DNA from: Haloarcula vallismortis ATCC 29715
GTDB taxonomy: Archaea > Halobacteriota > Halobacteria > Halobacteriales > Haloarculaceae
NCBI RefSeq assembly: GCF_000337775.1
Contig: NZ_AOLQ01000065.1
Coordinates: 62,001 to 126,000, forward strand
Length of the DNA: 64,000 nt
Direction: 5' to 3'
The notes under the pieces: model-generated
What the model was told of the DNA's origin: nothing
Databases searched by the model: none
What the model saw: only the letters and a program-made list of their open reading frames with translations
Shown: piece after piece, positions 25,922 to 35,283 of the stretch
Layout: the number at the start of each line of letters is the position of its first letter
Numbering within the stretch: position 1 is the first letter of the stretch
Position numbers and translations under genes: made by a program

Positions 25922-26167
25922 ATGACTTCAGAACAGCAGTTGTTCGACGAGACGCCCCTCCGCCGATTCGAGTACGACGACACCGTCGTGCTCGCGGCGG
26001 ACGTGGGACCTGCCGCCGATGCGAGTGTCGATGTGGTCGACGGGACCGTCATCGTCGTCGCGGACGGCCACCAGCACGAACAGGAGATCCCTGCCGGCGA
26101 CGCACGAGCGTTTATGAATCACGGGGTCCTCACTATCGAACTGTCAGAGGAGGAGGGAGATAACTGA
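25922..26167 (+). CDS. Small Hsp20-like haloarchaeal protein coupled to Cdc48
   Basis: An 81-residue acidic protein with an Hsp20/alpha-crystallin-like beta pattern ([45 protein letters not shown]). I believe it matches the haloarchaeal DUF7127 group. Its stop codon TGA overlaps the ATG of the Cdc48 gene by one base (TGATG), so the two are translationally coupled. A role as a cofactor or substrate adaptor of the ATPase is inferred from this linkage only. Confidence 0.75.
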   Translation: MTSEQQLFDETPLRRFEYDDTVVLAADVGPAADASVDVVDGTVIVVADGHQHEQEIPAGDARAFMNHGVLTIELSEEEGDN

Positions 26168-28440
26168 TGAGACTTACTGTTAAACCACTCAAACAGAAAG
26201 ACGCCGGCCGTGGCCTCGCGGCTATCGACCGTGCCGCGATGGACGAACTCGATCTCGAGAACGGCGATTACATCGTTCTCGAAGGAAAGCAGGACAGTCG
26301 CGCGGTCGCCCGTGTCTGGCCTGGCTACCCCGAGGATGAGGGGAACGGCATCGTCCGTATCGACGGCCAACTCCGCCAGGAGGCCAACGTCGGTATCGAC
26401 GACCACGTGAATATCGAGAAAGCCGACGTGAACCCCGCGACCTCGGTCACCGTCGCGCTGCCCCAGAACCTTCGGGTCCGGGGCAACGTCGGCCCGATGA
26501 TTCGCAACAACCTCAGCGGCCAAGCCGTCACGCAGGGCCAGACGGTACCAGTGAGCTTCGGCCTTGGCCCGCTCTCTTCGATGTCCGGCCAGAAGATTCC
26601 GCTGAAAATCGCTGAGACCGAACCATCCGGAACGGTCGTCGTGACCGACTCCACGGACATTCAGGTTAGCGAGATGCCCGCCGAGCAGGTCCACAGCGGC
26701 GAGGGTGCGCCCGAAGCCCGCGACACGCCCGACGTGACTTACGAGGACATCGGCGGCCTCGACCGGGAGCTCGAACAGGTCCGGGAGATGATCGAGCTGC
26801 CGATGCGCCACCCCGAACTGTTCCAGCAGCTCGGCATCGAACCGCCAAAGGGCGTCCTCCTCCACGGCCCGCCCGGCACGGGGAAGACGCTGATGGCGAA
26901 AGCTGTCGCCAACGAGATTGACGCGTACTTTACGACCATCTCCGGCCCGGAGATCATGTCGAAGTACTACGGCGAGAGCGAGGAGCAACTCCGCGAGATC
27001 TTCGACGAGGCCTCGGAGAACTCCCCCGCCATCGTCTTCATCGACGAGATCGACTCCATCGCCCCCAAGCGCGGCGAGACGCAGGGCGACGTGGAACGGC
27101 GCGTCGTCGCCCAGCTACTCAGCCTGATGGACGGGCTCGAAGAGCGCGGGCAGGTCATCGTCATCGGCGCGACGAACCGCGTCGACGCCATCGACCCGGC
27201 ACTGCGCCGTGGTGGCCGCTTCGACCGTGAAATCGAGATCGGCGTCCCGGATAAGGAGGGCCGCAAGGAGATCCTGCAGGTGCACACCCGCGGGATGCCC
27301 CTCTCCGAGAAAATCGACATCGAGAACTACGCCGAGAACACCCACGGCTTCGTCGGCGCTGACCTCGCCTCCCTGACCAAAGAGAGCGCGATGAACGCGC
27401 TCCGACGTATCCGCCCCGAGCTCGACCTCGAATCCGACGAGATCGACGCCGAGGTCCTCGAACGCCTGGAAATCAGCGACACGGACTTCCGCGAGGCGAT
27501 GAAGGGCATCGAGCCCTCCGCGCTCCGGGAGGTCTTCGTCGAAGTCCCGGATGTCACCTGGGACTCCGTCGGTGGCCTCGAAGACACCAAGGAACGGCTC
27601 CGAGAGACCATCCAGTGGCCTCTGGAGTACGAAGACGTGTTCGAGTCGATGGACCTCGAAGCCGCAAAGGGCGTGCTGATGTACGGTCCGCCCGGCACCG
27701 GGAAGACGCTGCTGGCGAAGGCCGTCGCCAACGAGGCCCAGTCCAACTTCATCTCGGTGAAGGGGCCGGAGCTGCTGAACAAGTTCGTCGGTGAGTCCGA
27801 GAAGGGCGTCCGCGAAGTGTTCAGCAAGGCCCGCGAGAACGCCCCGACTGTGGTGTTCTTCGACGAGATCGACTCCATCGCCGGCGAACGCGGCGGCGGG
27901 ACGACCGACTCCGGTGTTGGCGAACGCGTTGTCTCCCAGCTCCTGACGGAGCTTGACGGCATCGAGGAGATGGAGAACGTCGTGGTCGTCGCGACCACGA
28001 ACCGGCCGGACCTCATCGACGACGCGCTCTTGCGCCCCGGTCGCCTCGACAGGCACGTTCACGTGCCCGTCCCGGACGAGGACGCCCGCCGCGCCATCTT
28101 CCAGGTCCACACCCGGAACAAGCCACTGGCCGACGGCGTCGACCTCGACGAACTGGCCCGCCGCACTGACGGCTACGTCGGCGCGGACATCGAAGCGGTC
28201 GCCCGCGAGGCGTCGATGGCCGCGACCCGGGAGTTCATCAACAGCGTGGACCCCGAGGAAATCGGCGACAGCGTCAGCAACGTCCGCGTGACGATGGACC
28301 ACTTCGAGCACGCGCTCGAAGAAGTCGGTCCCAGCGTCACCGAGGAGACCCGCGAGCGCTACGAGGAAATCGAACAGCGCTTCGACCGGGCCGAACCCGG
28401 TGTCGCCGACGAGAGCACGGCCAGCCGCACCTTCCAGTAA
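26167..28440 (+). CDS. cdcH: Cdc48/VCP-family AAA ATPase (CdcH)
   Basis: A 757-residue double-ring unfoldase. An N-terminal substrate domain (residues 1-180; double-psi barrel start [21 protein letters not shown]) is followed by two AAA modules. D1 has Walker [14 protein letters not shown], Walker [14 protein letters not shown] and second region of homology [21 protein letters not shown]2 has [30 protein letters not shown] and [20 protein letters not shown]. Archaeal Cdc48 unfolds proteins, often feeding the proteasome. The C-terminal tail (residues 722-757) is acidic. A paralogue lies about 11 kb downstream. Confidence 0.95.
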   Translation: MRLTVKPLKQKDAGRGLAAIDRAAMDELDLENGDYIVLEGKQDSRAVARVWPGYPEDEGNGIVRIDGQLRQEANVGIDDHVNIEKADVNPATSVTVALPQNLRVRGNVGPMIRNNLSGQAVTQGQTVPVSFGLGPLSSMSGQKIPLKIAETEPSGTVVVTDSTDIQVSEMPAEQVHSGEGAPEARDTPDVTYEDIGGLDRELEQVREMIELPMRHPELFQQLGIEPPKGVLLHGPPGTGKTLMAKAVANEIDAYFTTISGPEIMSKYYGESEEQLREIFDEASENSPAIVFIDEIDSIAPKRGETQGDVERRVVAQLLSLMDGLEERGQVIVIGATNRVDAIDPALRRGGRFDREIEIGVPDKEGRKEILQVHTRGMPLSEKIDIENYAENTHGFVGADLASLTKESAMNALRRIRPELDLESDEIDAEVLERLEISDTDFREAMKGIEPSALREVFVEVPDVTWDSVGGLEDTKERLRETIQWPLEYEDVFESMDLEAAKGVLMYGPPGTGKTLLAKAVANEAQSNFISVKGPELLNKFVGESEKGVREVFSKARENAPTVVFFDEIDSIAGERGGGTTDSGVGERVVSQLLTELDGIEEMENVVVVATTNRPDLIDDALLRPGRLDRHVHVPVPDEDARRAIFQVHTRNKPLADGVDLDELARRTDGYVGADIEAVAREASMAATREFINSVDPEEIGDSVSNVRVTMDHFEHALEEVGPSVTEETRERYEEIEQRFDRAEPGVADESTASRTFQ

Positions 28441-28465
28441 CGACGGTCGACACACCGACGCCGAC

Positions 28466-28489
28466 TTTTCCCCACTGCAGGCGGTTTTT
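28466..28489 (+). terminator. T-rich terminator after cdcH
   Basis: Two T-runs, TTTT (28466-28469) and TTTTT (28485-28489), lie within 50 bases of the stop codon and before the convergent gene ending at 28497. Confidence 0.4.
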
Positions 28490-28496
28490 CGCTACG

Positions 28497-29249
28497 TCAT
28501 TCCCCGTCAGCGCTGTCCAGCGTGATTTCGCGGCATTCATAGGTTTCCTTCGTAGCACCGGTCCCACCGACAGTGACCGGTCCGGCATCGGTTTCGATAG
28601 TGAGTGACCGCTCGGCCGGGTTCTTGCTCGATGCGGGGTAAACGATGCTCTGGCGGACGTTTATCACCGGTCCCGATATCGTCGTCTCCGTTCGGTCCGT
28701 CGTCGAGACCACCCGAGCACGAGCAGTGATCGGCGTCCCCGCCCGCAGCGCCAGCGCTGCCATGAGTACTGCGAACTGGAATGTGGAGAACGTCCGCGGG
28801 AACGCACACACGGGAGCGACGTAGTGTTCCGTCCCCATCAGCCAGTGGGTGCCGAGAAACATCGTGAACTCGTCGTGAGCGAGGTTCTCATTGTCGAACT
28901 CCGTTGCCTGACGGTCCACTCCCGAGTCAGTCACCATCCCGACGTGGCCGGTGAGTCCCCGCCGAACATCGGCGGTCACGAGTAGCGGGGTGATACCGCT
29001 CTCGATTGTCCTGACCGCCGTTGCAATATTCTCGTACGCTGGAGTCGGCGCTGGGGCGTCGCCATGGATCAGTAACAGCACCAGTACATCCCGCTCGATA
29101 GCGGCGCTTAGTTGGGGCACAAACACAGAGAGAGCTGATTTCGGGACCGCAATCGTTAGACTCTCGGTAGCAGAGTCAATAAGTGATTGTATCGCAGCGA
29201 TGACTGCCGACTGGGTCCGATGCGTTTCCAGCCCCGTGTGTGCCATCAT
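28497..29249 (-). CDS. Stand-alone TrmB effector-binding domain protein (no DNA-binding domain)
   Basis: A 250-residue protein that matches the effector part of TrmB-family regulators. A PLD-like half (AVIAAIQSLIDSATESLTIAVPKSALSVFV) is followed by the TrmB C-terminal sugar-sensing domain, seen as FPRTFSTFQFAVLMAALALRAG, GPVINVRQSIVYPAS, TIETDAGPVTVGGTGATKE and YECREITLD. TrmB proteins normally begin with a winged helix of about 70-100 residues; none is present here. The start (ATG at 29249 or 29246) is set by a TATA element, TTTATA on the minus strand (29271-29276), 22 bases upstream. It diverges from a sensor kinase gene. It could act as a ligand-binding partner. Confidence 0.8.
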   Translation of the reverse strand: MMAHTGLETHRTQSAVIAAIQSLIDSATESLTIAVPKSALSVFVPQLSAAIERDVLVLLLIHGDAPAPTPAYENIATAVRTIESGITPLLVTADVRRGLTGHVGMVTDSGVDRQATEFDNENLAHDEFTMFLGTHWLMGTEHYVAPVCAFPRTFSTFQFAVLMAALALRAGTPITARARVVSTTDRTETTISGPVINVRQSIVYPASSKNPAERSLTIETDAGPVTVGGTGATKETYECREITLDSADGE

Positions 29250-29270
29250 CAGAGAATACGGTGCTGTGTG

Positions 29271-29276
29271 TATAAA
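29271..29276 (-). promoter_or_regulatory. TATA element of the TrmB-domain gene
   Basis: On the minus strand CGATTTATACAC places TTTATA 22-27 bases before the ATG at 29249, fitting a leaderless transcript. The 130-base divergent region 29250-29379 also holds the promoter of the kinase gene. Confidence 0.5.
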
Positions 29277-29379
29277 TCGTCCCCTGAACTGGGCGGTAGC
29301 GTCGCTGAGAAGAGGAAATGACAGCTGTAGAGAAAGATAGGGTGTAACTTCTTTATGTGTGTATCTCCTCGGAAGGGTG

Positions 29380-30915
29380 ATGAAGCCACAGCCCACCGTC
29401 CTGTTCGTTCGCAGTCCACGTCAGGACAGGGCTGCGATTTCGATGCTCCGGGACAGTGGTCTCACCGTCCGCGAATTCGACGGTGTCCGTGATCTGGAGC
29501 GTGCGCTTGACGAGTACGACACTGACTGTGTCGTCACGAACTGCGAAGTGGAGAACCCGGACGGAACACAGTACCTCGGTGGATTGACGCTTCTCGACCG
29601 ACTGCAACGGGAGCAGCCCGAGCTTCCGGTTATCCTCTTTGCTGAGGTGACAAACGGCGACATCGCCCGCGAGGCCTACAGCCGTGACGTGTTCGGCTAC
29701 GTTCCGAGTACAGTGAGTGACGCTCACCAGCGGCTACTGGCGCAGGTCGACGCAGCCGTCGCTTCCAGCCCGGCCCGTCAGCGGGCGAATAAACGAAAAC
29801 ATCTCAACGAGGCCGTCCGACTCGTCAATCAGGCCCTCATCCGCTCACAGTCTCGGATGGACATCGAACGCGATGTCACGGCGGTTCTGGCGGGCACGGA
29901 CAGGTACAGCGAGGCCTGTACGGTGACCTGTCAGCACGACAGGCCGGTCGTTCGAGCGCTGGGGTCACAGCGCGACAGTGTCACTATCACCGCGCCGGAG
30001 CCGCTGGTCCGTGCCGAATCAGAAGACCGACTGGTCGTTGCAGATATCGACCCGACAGCGTCTGGGGACGACACGAATGCACTGGAGACGGACTGTGTTC
30101 GCGCTCTCGCCGTCCCACTGGTGTACGATGGGACGTCCTACGGCGTCCTTGGAGTGTACGCTGACCGTGTCGATATCTTCGACACGGAAGAACAGGATAC
30201 GTTCAGGGAGGTCGGCCACAATATTGCGCTGGCTATCGACGCGAGCCAGACGAAAAACGCGCTCCAGCAGCGGACGACGGAACTTGAACAGCAGAAAGAA
30301 CGGCTCCGAGAGCTCGCACAGATAATCTCACACGAACTCCGGAACCCGCTTCAGGCGGCGATGGGACGCGTCGACCTGTTAGCTGCTGAACACGCCGCCG
30401 AGGAGTTCGACGCCATCCAGCGAAGCCACACCCGGATGTCGTTTCTCATCGACGACCTCATGGAGATCGCCCGACAGGGCGGCCGGCAGTACACCGTCGA
30501 GCCGGTCACGCTTTCCGACGTGATGGCGGACGCCTGGACGACGGTCAACACCGATGGGTCGACTATCGAAATCGACTGTACCGAGACGATACTGGCCGAT
30601 AGTAGCCGGCTGTGTCAGCTCGCAGAGAACTTCTTCCGGCTTGCTATGGAGCAGGGGGATACCGGGAAAATAACGATCATCGACACGGCCGACGGATTCG
30701 CCTTCGAGCACGACAGTATCCCGGTAGCGGTGGAGAACGAGGGCCCGTTTGAACTCTATTACGCCTCCAGTGACGAGGGGGTCGGGCTCCATCTCGCTGT
30801 GATCCGGGAGATCGCACAGGGTCACGGATGGGAAATCGGGTTCTCCAACGAACCGATGGGACGGGTCCGGCTGAACGTAGCCGGCGTTGAGCGGCCGTCA
30901 GCGGAACCCACGTAG
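29380..30915 (+). CDS. Sensor kinase-like protein with receiver-like, GAF and HisKA domains and degenerate ATPase
   Basis: A 511-residue cytoplasmic protein. Residues 1-125 resemble a response-regulator receiver fold (TVLFVRSPRQDRAAISML, CVVTNCEVENP, LPVILFAEVTNGD). Residues 145-290 are GAF-like (CVRALAVPLVYDGTSYGVLGVY). A coiled coil leads to the phosphoacceptor box IISHELRNPLQAAMGRVD. The expected ATPase motifs are missing: no N-box Asn cluster (LAENFFRLAMEQGD) and no DxGxG (FAFEHDSIPV), though a G2-like EGVGLHLAVI remains. It may be an inactive or unusual kinase. The ATG at 29380 is chosen; a GTG at 29359 would add seven residues. Confidence 0.82.
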   Translation: MKPQPTVLFVRSPRQDRAAISMLRDSGLTVREFDGVRDLERALDEYDTDCVVTNCEVENPDGTQYLGGLTLLDRLQREQPELPVILFAEVTNGDIAREAYSRDVFGYVPSTVSDAHQRLLAQVDAAVASSPARQRANKRKHLNEAVRLVNQALIRSQSRMDIERDVTAVLAGTDRYSEACTVTCQHDRPVVRALGSQRDSVTITAPEPLVRAESEDRLVVADIDPTASGDDTNALETDCVRALAVPLVYDGTSYGVLGVYADRVDIFDTEEQDTFREVGHNIALAIDASQTKNALQQRTTELEQQKERLRELAQIISHELRNPLQAAMGRVDLLAAEHAAEEFDAIQRSHTRMSFLIDDLMEIARQGGRQYTVEPVTLSDVMADAWTTVNTDGSTIEIDCTETILADSSRLCQLAENFFRLAMEQGDTGKITIIDTADGFAFEHDSIPVAVENEGPFELYYASSDEGVGLHLAVIREIAQGHGWEIGFSNEPMGRVRLNVAGVERPSAEPT

Positions 30916-30976
30916 CGATCCTGCCTCGCGGTACGTGACTCGAAACCGTATTTTGCGTCCAGTCCGGAGTCGTGAT

Positions 30977-31537
30977 ATGGATCTTCAGGCGCGGTATCGC
31001 GTGCCAGCACTCACTGGCCTGTTGACGGTTGTGTCGCTCGCCCTCGTGTTTGGGGCCGTTCTCGGGGCGATTCCCCAGTCGGCTCTCCCCGCTGCGCCCG
31101 CGAGCGTTCTCGGAGCGATCCCCCACGCTAACGCTGTAGTCAGCGCCCTCGCTATCGGTACAATCGTCGGTGGCGTTCGAGCAATCCGCCGTGGCAACGT
31201 CACCCGACACCGGAAGCTAATGGTCTCCTCGTTTGGCCTGTTCGCCCTGTTTCTCGTGCTGTACCTCTATCGGATAACGCTTGTCGGGCCAACGGAGTTC
31301 ACCGGTCCGTCAGTCGTCGAGACGTACTTTTACCTGCCGTTTCTCGCTGTCCACATCCTGCTTGCCATCATCGCCATCCCGGCAGTGTACTACGTCCTGC
31401 TGCTGGCCTACACCTACCCTGTCTCGGAGCTACCGTCGACGAACCACCCGCGGGCCGGCAAGCTGGCCGCAGGGCTGTGGCTGATCTCCTTCTCGATGGG
31501 CATCGCTGTGTACGTGATGCTGTATCTGGTCTGGTAG
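30977..31537 (+). CDS. DUF420-family membrane protein
   Basis: A 186-residue protein with five hydrophobic helices. Conserved His residues of the DUF420 family are at helix ends: AIPHANAVVSALA, VTRHRKLMVSSFGLFALF, LAVHILLAIIAIPAVYY and STNHPRAGKLAAGLWLISF. DUF420 proteins resemble heme-copper oxidase assembly or small subunits (CtaM-like). The ATG at 30977 (MDLQARYRVPAL) is chosen; upstream in-frame residues are charged and overlap the kinase stop region. A role in oxidase assembly is inferred from the family. Confidence 0.85.
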   Translation: MDLQARYRVPALTGLLTVVSLALVFGAVLGAIPQSALPAAPASVLGAIPHANAVVSALAIGTIVGGVRAIRRGNVTRHRKLMVSSFGLFALFLVLYLYRITLVGPTEFTGPSVVETYFYLPFLAVHILLAIIAIPAVYYVLLLAYTYPVSELPSTNHPRAGKLAAGLWLISFSMGIAVYVMLYLVW

Positions 31538-31622
31538 CGTCACAGTGATTGTTGCGACCGGTTGCCGCTCCGACCACACGCTGTCGTGCGGTCGATGTGG
31601 TACTGACTCGCAATAGTCACTA

Positions 31623-32183
31623 TCAGTTGCTCTCCGTTTGGAGCAGGCCGAACCACAGCATATCGCGCCACTCGCCGTCGAGATACCACTCCTCTCGGTG
31701 GGTCCCTTCCTCCGTGAATCCGAGTCGTTCGACCACTGCGACGGAGCGGTCGTTTCCGCCCACGATCTTCGCCGACCACTTCCGGAGCGCCCGCTGGTCG
31801 AAGCCATACTGGACCAGTCTGCCCGCCGCTTCAGTGGCGTACCCCTGTCCCCAGGCGTCCGGGTCGAGCCAGTAAGCCAGTTCAGCTGTGCCCCGCTCCG
31901 GGTCGTGGTCTGTCATGGCGACAAGTCCGACTGGCTCGGTTCGGTCCTCGACTGCGCCGGGACTTCCAGCCGGGTCGGCACAGATCAGCAGATGAACCGA
32001 GTCCTCATCGGAGAGCGTCTCCTCGTAGAAGGTCTCCATCTGGTCGCTGGTCGGGGGGCGGGCGTACGTGCCCAGTCCCCAGACCTTCTCGTCGTGGAAG
32101 ACGCGCTGTATCCAGTCGAGATCGTCTCGCTCCGGGGACCGGAGGGCGGTGCGGTCGGTTGCGAGGAAGGACGGCCCTGGCAT
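31623..32183 (-). CDS. GNAT-family N-acetyltransferase (RimJ/RimL type)
   Basis: A 186-residue acetyltransferase that uses acetyl-CoA. The RimJ/RimL-like start MPGPSFLATDRTALRSPERDDLDWI is followed by the central beta region (PVGLVAMTDHDPERGTAELAYWLDP) and the acetyl-CoA loop AWGQGYATEAAGRLVQYGF (Q/RxxGxA pattern). NDRSVAVVERLGFTEEG and the C-terminal strand complete the fold. The ATG at 32183 is chosen; upstream residues are extra. The substrate is a protein N-terminus or small amine, not determinable here. Confidence 0.9.
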   Translation of the reverse strand: MPGPSFLATDRTALRSPERDDLDWIQRVFHDEKVWGLGTYARPPTSDQMETFYEETLSDEDSVHLLICADPAGSPGAVEDRTEPVGLVAMTDHDPERGTAELAYWLDPDAWGQGYATEAAGRLVQYGFDQRALRKWSAKIVGGNDRSVAVVERLGFTEEGTHREEWYLDGEWRDMLWFGLLQTESN

Positions 32184-32239
32184 GCGCGATTCCTCGCTCG
32201 GACTGCGGAAAAATGTGGTGACAGCCCGCACCGCCGACG

Positions 32240-33682
32240 CTAGTCGTCAGCCGGCCTCGACTGCGTCCCGATATCGGGGCGGGCAACGTCGCGGTCCGTC
32301 GCCTCGCCCTCGATGTCGTAGGGGTATTCGCCCGTGACACAGCCAAGACAGAGGTCTGTCTGGCTCTTATCAAGCGTCTCCGCGATGGCGTCGATAGAGA
32401 GATACGACAGTGAGTCCGCCTCGATTTCCTCGCGGATCTCGTCGACGGACTGGTTCCCGGCGATGAGTTCGTCCCGGGAGGCCATGTCGATGCCCATGTA
32501 ACAGGGTGCGACGATTGGTGGCGCGCCGATGCGAACGTTGACCTCCTCGGCCCCGGCGTCTTTCAGCAGCTGAATCAGCTGGGTCGAGGTGGTCCCGCGG
32601 ACGATAGAGTCGTCGATGATGGTGACGCTTTTTCCTTCGATGGTCGACTTGATGGGGTTGAGCTTCAGTCGGACGGCCCGCTCGCGTTCGTCCTGGGTCG
32701 GCATGATGAACGTGCGGCCGACGTACCGGTTTTTCATCAGCCCCTCGGCGAACTCGATGTCCGAGCCGTCGTCCTGTGCGGCCTCGGCGTAGCCGGAGGC
32801 GAACGCGCGCCCGGAGTCTGGAACCGGCAACACCACGTCTGATTCGACCCCGGACTCCGCCCAGAGCTTGCGGCCCAGTTCGCGCCGGACCTCGTAAACG
32901 AGGTTCTCGTCGATGGTCGAGTCCGGTCGCGCGAAGTAGACGTGTTCGAAGAAGCAGTGGGCCGTGTTCTCGGGCTCGACGAGCTGGTAGGTGTCGTAGC
33001 CGGTCCCGTCGGCGTGCAGGACGACGAGTTCGCCGGGCTTGACATCCCGGATGAGTTCGCCGTCGAGCGTGTCGATGGCGGCTGACTCGGAGGCCAGCAC
33101 GTACCCGTCTTCGAGTTCGCCGATGCACAGCGGTCGGTTCCCCTGCGGGTCGCGCACGCCGAGGACCGTCTCGTCGTGCATGATGGTCAGCGAGTACGAC
33201 CCGTGGATGCGGTTCATCGTCCGCTTGACGGCCCGAACCAGATCCTCCTCTAGGAGATTACGCGCGAGGTCGTGGGCGATGACCTCAGTGTCGCCGTCCG
33301 AGGTGAAGGCGTGGCCGAGGTCGGCCAGTTCGTCGCCGATCTCGTCGGCATTGACGAGGTTCCCGTTGTGGGACAGCCCCAGCGACCCCGACTTGAACGA
33401 GACCGAAAAGGGCTGGGCACAGCAGGCGTTGACGCTTCCGGCGGTCGGGTATCGGACGTGGCCGATGCCGTTCGAGCCGTTGAGCGCCTCCAGGTCGCCG
33501 GGGTCGAATGCGTCACCGACGAGTCCCATTTCGACGTGACTGTACTGCTGGAACCCGTCGTGGGTGACGATACCGGCCGATTCCTGGCCGCGGTGCTGAA
33601 GCGCGTACAAGGAGTAGTAAAGCGGTCGGGCGGCGTCACGGTCCTCCAAAGAGATGCCAACAACGCCGCACTTCTCGTGCAT
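32240..33682 (-). CDS. purF: Amidophosphoribosyltransferase
   Basis: A 480-residue enzyme for the first committed step of purine synthesis, making 5-phosphoribosylamine from PRPP and glutamine. The glutaminase domain begins MHEKCGVVGISLED; the Cys at position 5 would be the N-terminal nucleophile after removal of a four-residue propeptide. RGQESAGIV and SLGLSHNGNLVNA are typical of the amidotransferase. The PRPP-binding loop is SVTIIDDSIVRGTTSTQLI. Cys residues near DLCLGCVTGEYPYD fit an Fe-S or structural site. The ATG at 33682 is chosen over an upstream one. It follows rpl37e by 14 bases. Confidence 0.95.
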   Translation of the reverse strand: MHEKCGVVGISLEDRDAARPLYYSLYALQHRGQESAGIVTHDGFQQYSHVEMGLVGDAFDPGDLEALNGSNGIGHVRYPTAGSVNACCAQPFSVSFKSGSLGLSHNGNLVNADEIGDELADLGHAFTSDGDTEVIAHDLARNLLEEDLVRAVKRTMNRIHGSYSLTIMHDETVLGVRDPQGNRPLCIGELEDGYVLASESAAIDTLDGELIRDVKPGELVVLHADGTGYDTYQLVEPENTAHCFFEHVYFARPDSTIDENLVYEVRRELGRKLWAESGVESDVVLPVPDSGRAFASGYAEAAQDDGSDIEFAEGLMKNRYVGRTFIMPTQDERERAVRLKLNPIKSTIEGKSVTIIDDSIVRGTTSTQLIQLLKDAGAEEVNVRIGAPPIVAPCYMGIDMASRDELIAGNQSVDEIREEIEADSLSYLSIDAIAETLDKSQTDLCLGCVTGEYPYDIEGEATDRDVARPDIGTQSRPADD

Positions 33683-33696
33683 TTGTGTTGAGTGTG

Positions 33697-33870
33697 TTAT
33701 TCGCCCGCTTTCGACTGCCACTCGTAGTCACGCCGCTTGGCCGACTTGCCGAAACCGCACGACGAGCAGACCTTCTTTTTCGTGTGATACGACTTTTCAC
33801 CACAGCGACGACACTTCGTGTGCGTCGTGGTGTTTTTCTTGCCCTGACTCGGAGTTCCTGCGCCAGTCAT
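33697..33870 (-). CDS. rpl37e: 50S ribosomal protein eL37
   Basis: A 57-residue zinc-ribbon ribosomal protein. Translation of the minus strand gives a start of [20 protein letters not shown], then [20 protein letters not shown] with the two CxxC pairs that hold zinc, and the basic tail [13 protein letters not shown]. It binds 23S rRNA in the large subunit. Its ATG overlaps the stop of the Lsm gene by four bases (ATGA, 33867-33870), and purF lies just downstream: the lsm-rpl37e pairing is conserved in archaea. Confidence 0.95.
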
Positions 33871-34049
33871 GGAGTAATTGAGACGACGTTATCGCCGCGT
33901 ATAATCGTTGTGTCTTCATCCTCGACGACGAGGTTCATGTGTTGGTCGTAGCCGGTGAGTTCCCCTTCGAACAGCTCGCCACCCTTCAGCTGTACGGTGA
34001 CTGTCTCACCGAGGGACGCTTCGAGTACATCCAGCGGTCGTCCACTCAT
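33867..34049 (-). CDS. lsm: Sm-like archaeal protein (Lsm)
   Basis: A 60-residue RNA-binding protein, probably forming a heptameric ring. Sm1 is seen as [31 protein letters not shown] and Sm2 as [11 protein letters not shown], with the RNA-contacting Asp/Asn (DQHMN) and RGD present. At 60 residues it is among the shortest Lsm proteins, as usual for haloarchaea. It leads a tight cluster with rpl37e (four-base overlap) and purF. Confidence 0.95.
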
Positions 34050-34123
34050 GTACGGTTTGGATAGTGATGGCCGCTTAAACGTACCGTTTGCGCGGTGGCA
34101 CAGCCGCCTACTGGTCCGATATC

Positions 34124-35182
34124 CTACACGTCGACGCGAAAGGGCGCTCGGTCGGCCGCTCGGACGGCGAAGCCGGCCAGCAGGTCCGCGAGCGCGTCGA
34201 GGTCGTCGGGGTCGATAACCTCGACCGGCGTGTGCATATAACGGTTCGGCAGTCCGACGTTGACCGACGGAATCCCACCGCGGGAGGTGTAGAAGGCGTC
34301 CGCGTCGGTCCCGGTCCGGATACCCGTCGCCTGCAACTGGATGTCGATGTCCTCGGCGTCGCTCGTCTCTCGGAGGGCGTCGACGGCGACCGGATGGTTC
34401 GCGCTCCCGCGAGCGACGACCGGTCCAGCGCCGAGTTCGACACCCGTCGCGGCCTTGCCGGGCGAGCCGGGCGCGTCCGTCGCGTGAGTCACGTCAGCGG
34501 CAATAGCCACGTCCGGCGCGAGGTCGAACCCGACCATCTTCGCGCCTTGCACGCCGACCTCTTCCTGGACCGTGGAGACGGCGTACACCGTTGCGTCTGC
34601 ATCCGACTCTGCCGCGCGTCGGAGCCCCTCCGCGGCCGCCCAGATACCGATGCGGTTGTCCATCCCCCGCGCGGCGAGGCGGCCGTTCTCCAGTTCGCTC
34701 AGCGTCTGGACGAACGTCACCGGGTCGCCGCGGTCGACGAGCGACTCGACCTCGTCGCCGTCTTCGGCCCCCACGTCGACGTGCTGTTCGGCGATCTCCG
34801 GGACGGAGTCGTCGTCTGAATCCCGGAGGTGAATCGCGGTCTGGCCCACGACACCCGATACCGGCCCGTCGGCCGTGTGAATGGTGACGTGTTGCCCGCG
34901 CGAGACGGTCTTGTCTGAGCCGCCGATGCGGCCCAGTTTGACGAAGCCGTCGTCGGTGAAGTCACGAACGATGAAGCCGATCTCGTCACCGTGGCCCGCG
35001 AGCGCAACAGTCGTGTCGCCACCTTCGACTTTGGCGACGGCGTTCCCGTAATCGTCAGTTCGGACCTCGTCGGCGAACTCGCTGACGTAGTCGAGCCACA
35101 CCCGCTGGCTGTCGGCCTCGTACCCCGACGGGCCGGGCGTTGTCAGAAGCGATTCAAGGAACTCTCGTCGTCGTGTGTCCAT
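34124..35182 (-). CDS. M42-family metallo-aminopeptidase
   Basis: A 352-residue peptidase of family M42 (tetrahedral aminopeptidase/endoglucanase M type). Metal-site stretches are VALAGHGDEIGFIVRDF (His and Asp), ARGMDNRIGIWAAAE (bridging Asp), VQEEVGVQGA (Glu pair), VAIAADVTHATDAPG (Asp) and NRYMHTPVEVID (His). These enzymes form large dodecamers that trim peptides left by the proteasome. The gene stands alone, divergent from a small membrane protein gene. Confidence 0.93.
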   Translation of the reverse strand: MDTRRREFLESLLTTPGPSGYEADSQRVWLDYVSEFADEVRTDDYGNAVAKVEGGDTTVALAGHGDEIGFIVRDFTDDGFVKLGRIGGSDKTVSRGQHVTIHTADGPVSGVVGQTAIHLRDSDDDSVPEIAEQHVDVGAEDGDEVESLVDRGDPVTFVQTLSELENGRLAARGMDNRIGIWAAAEGLRRAAESDADATVYAVSTVQEEVGVQGAKMVGFDLAPDVAIAADVTHATDAPGSPGKAATGVELGAGPVVARGSANHPVAVDALRETSDAEDIDIQLQATGIRTGTDADAFYTSRGGIPSVNVGLPNRYMHTPVEVIDPDDLDALADLLAGFAVRAADRAPFRVDV

Positions 35183-35283
35183 AGGTGCGATAACTGCCCC
35201 GTGGTCATGAAAACAGCGGACTGCACACGGACGGAATCACTCGGTACCGCCACGGCTAAGAGCCGCGGCGTCGAACTGTCACT

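Noticed and set aside
27115-28455. Minus-strand frame of 446 codons over cdcH
   Set aside because: Mirror of the conserved AAA modules in a GC-rich gene; a similar shadow (40055-41509) occurs over the second paralogue, as expected from homologous coding strands.
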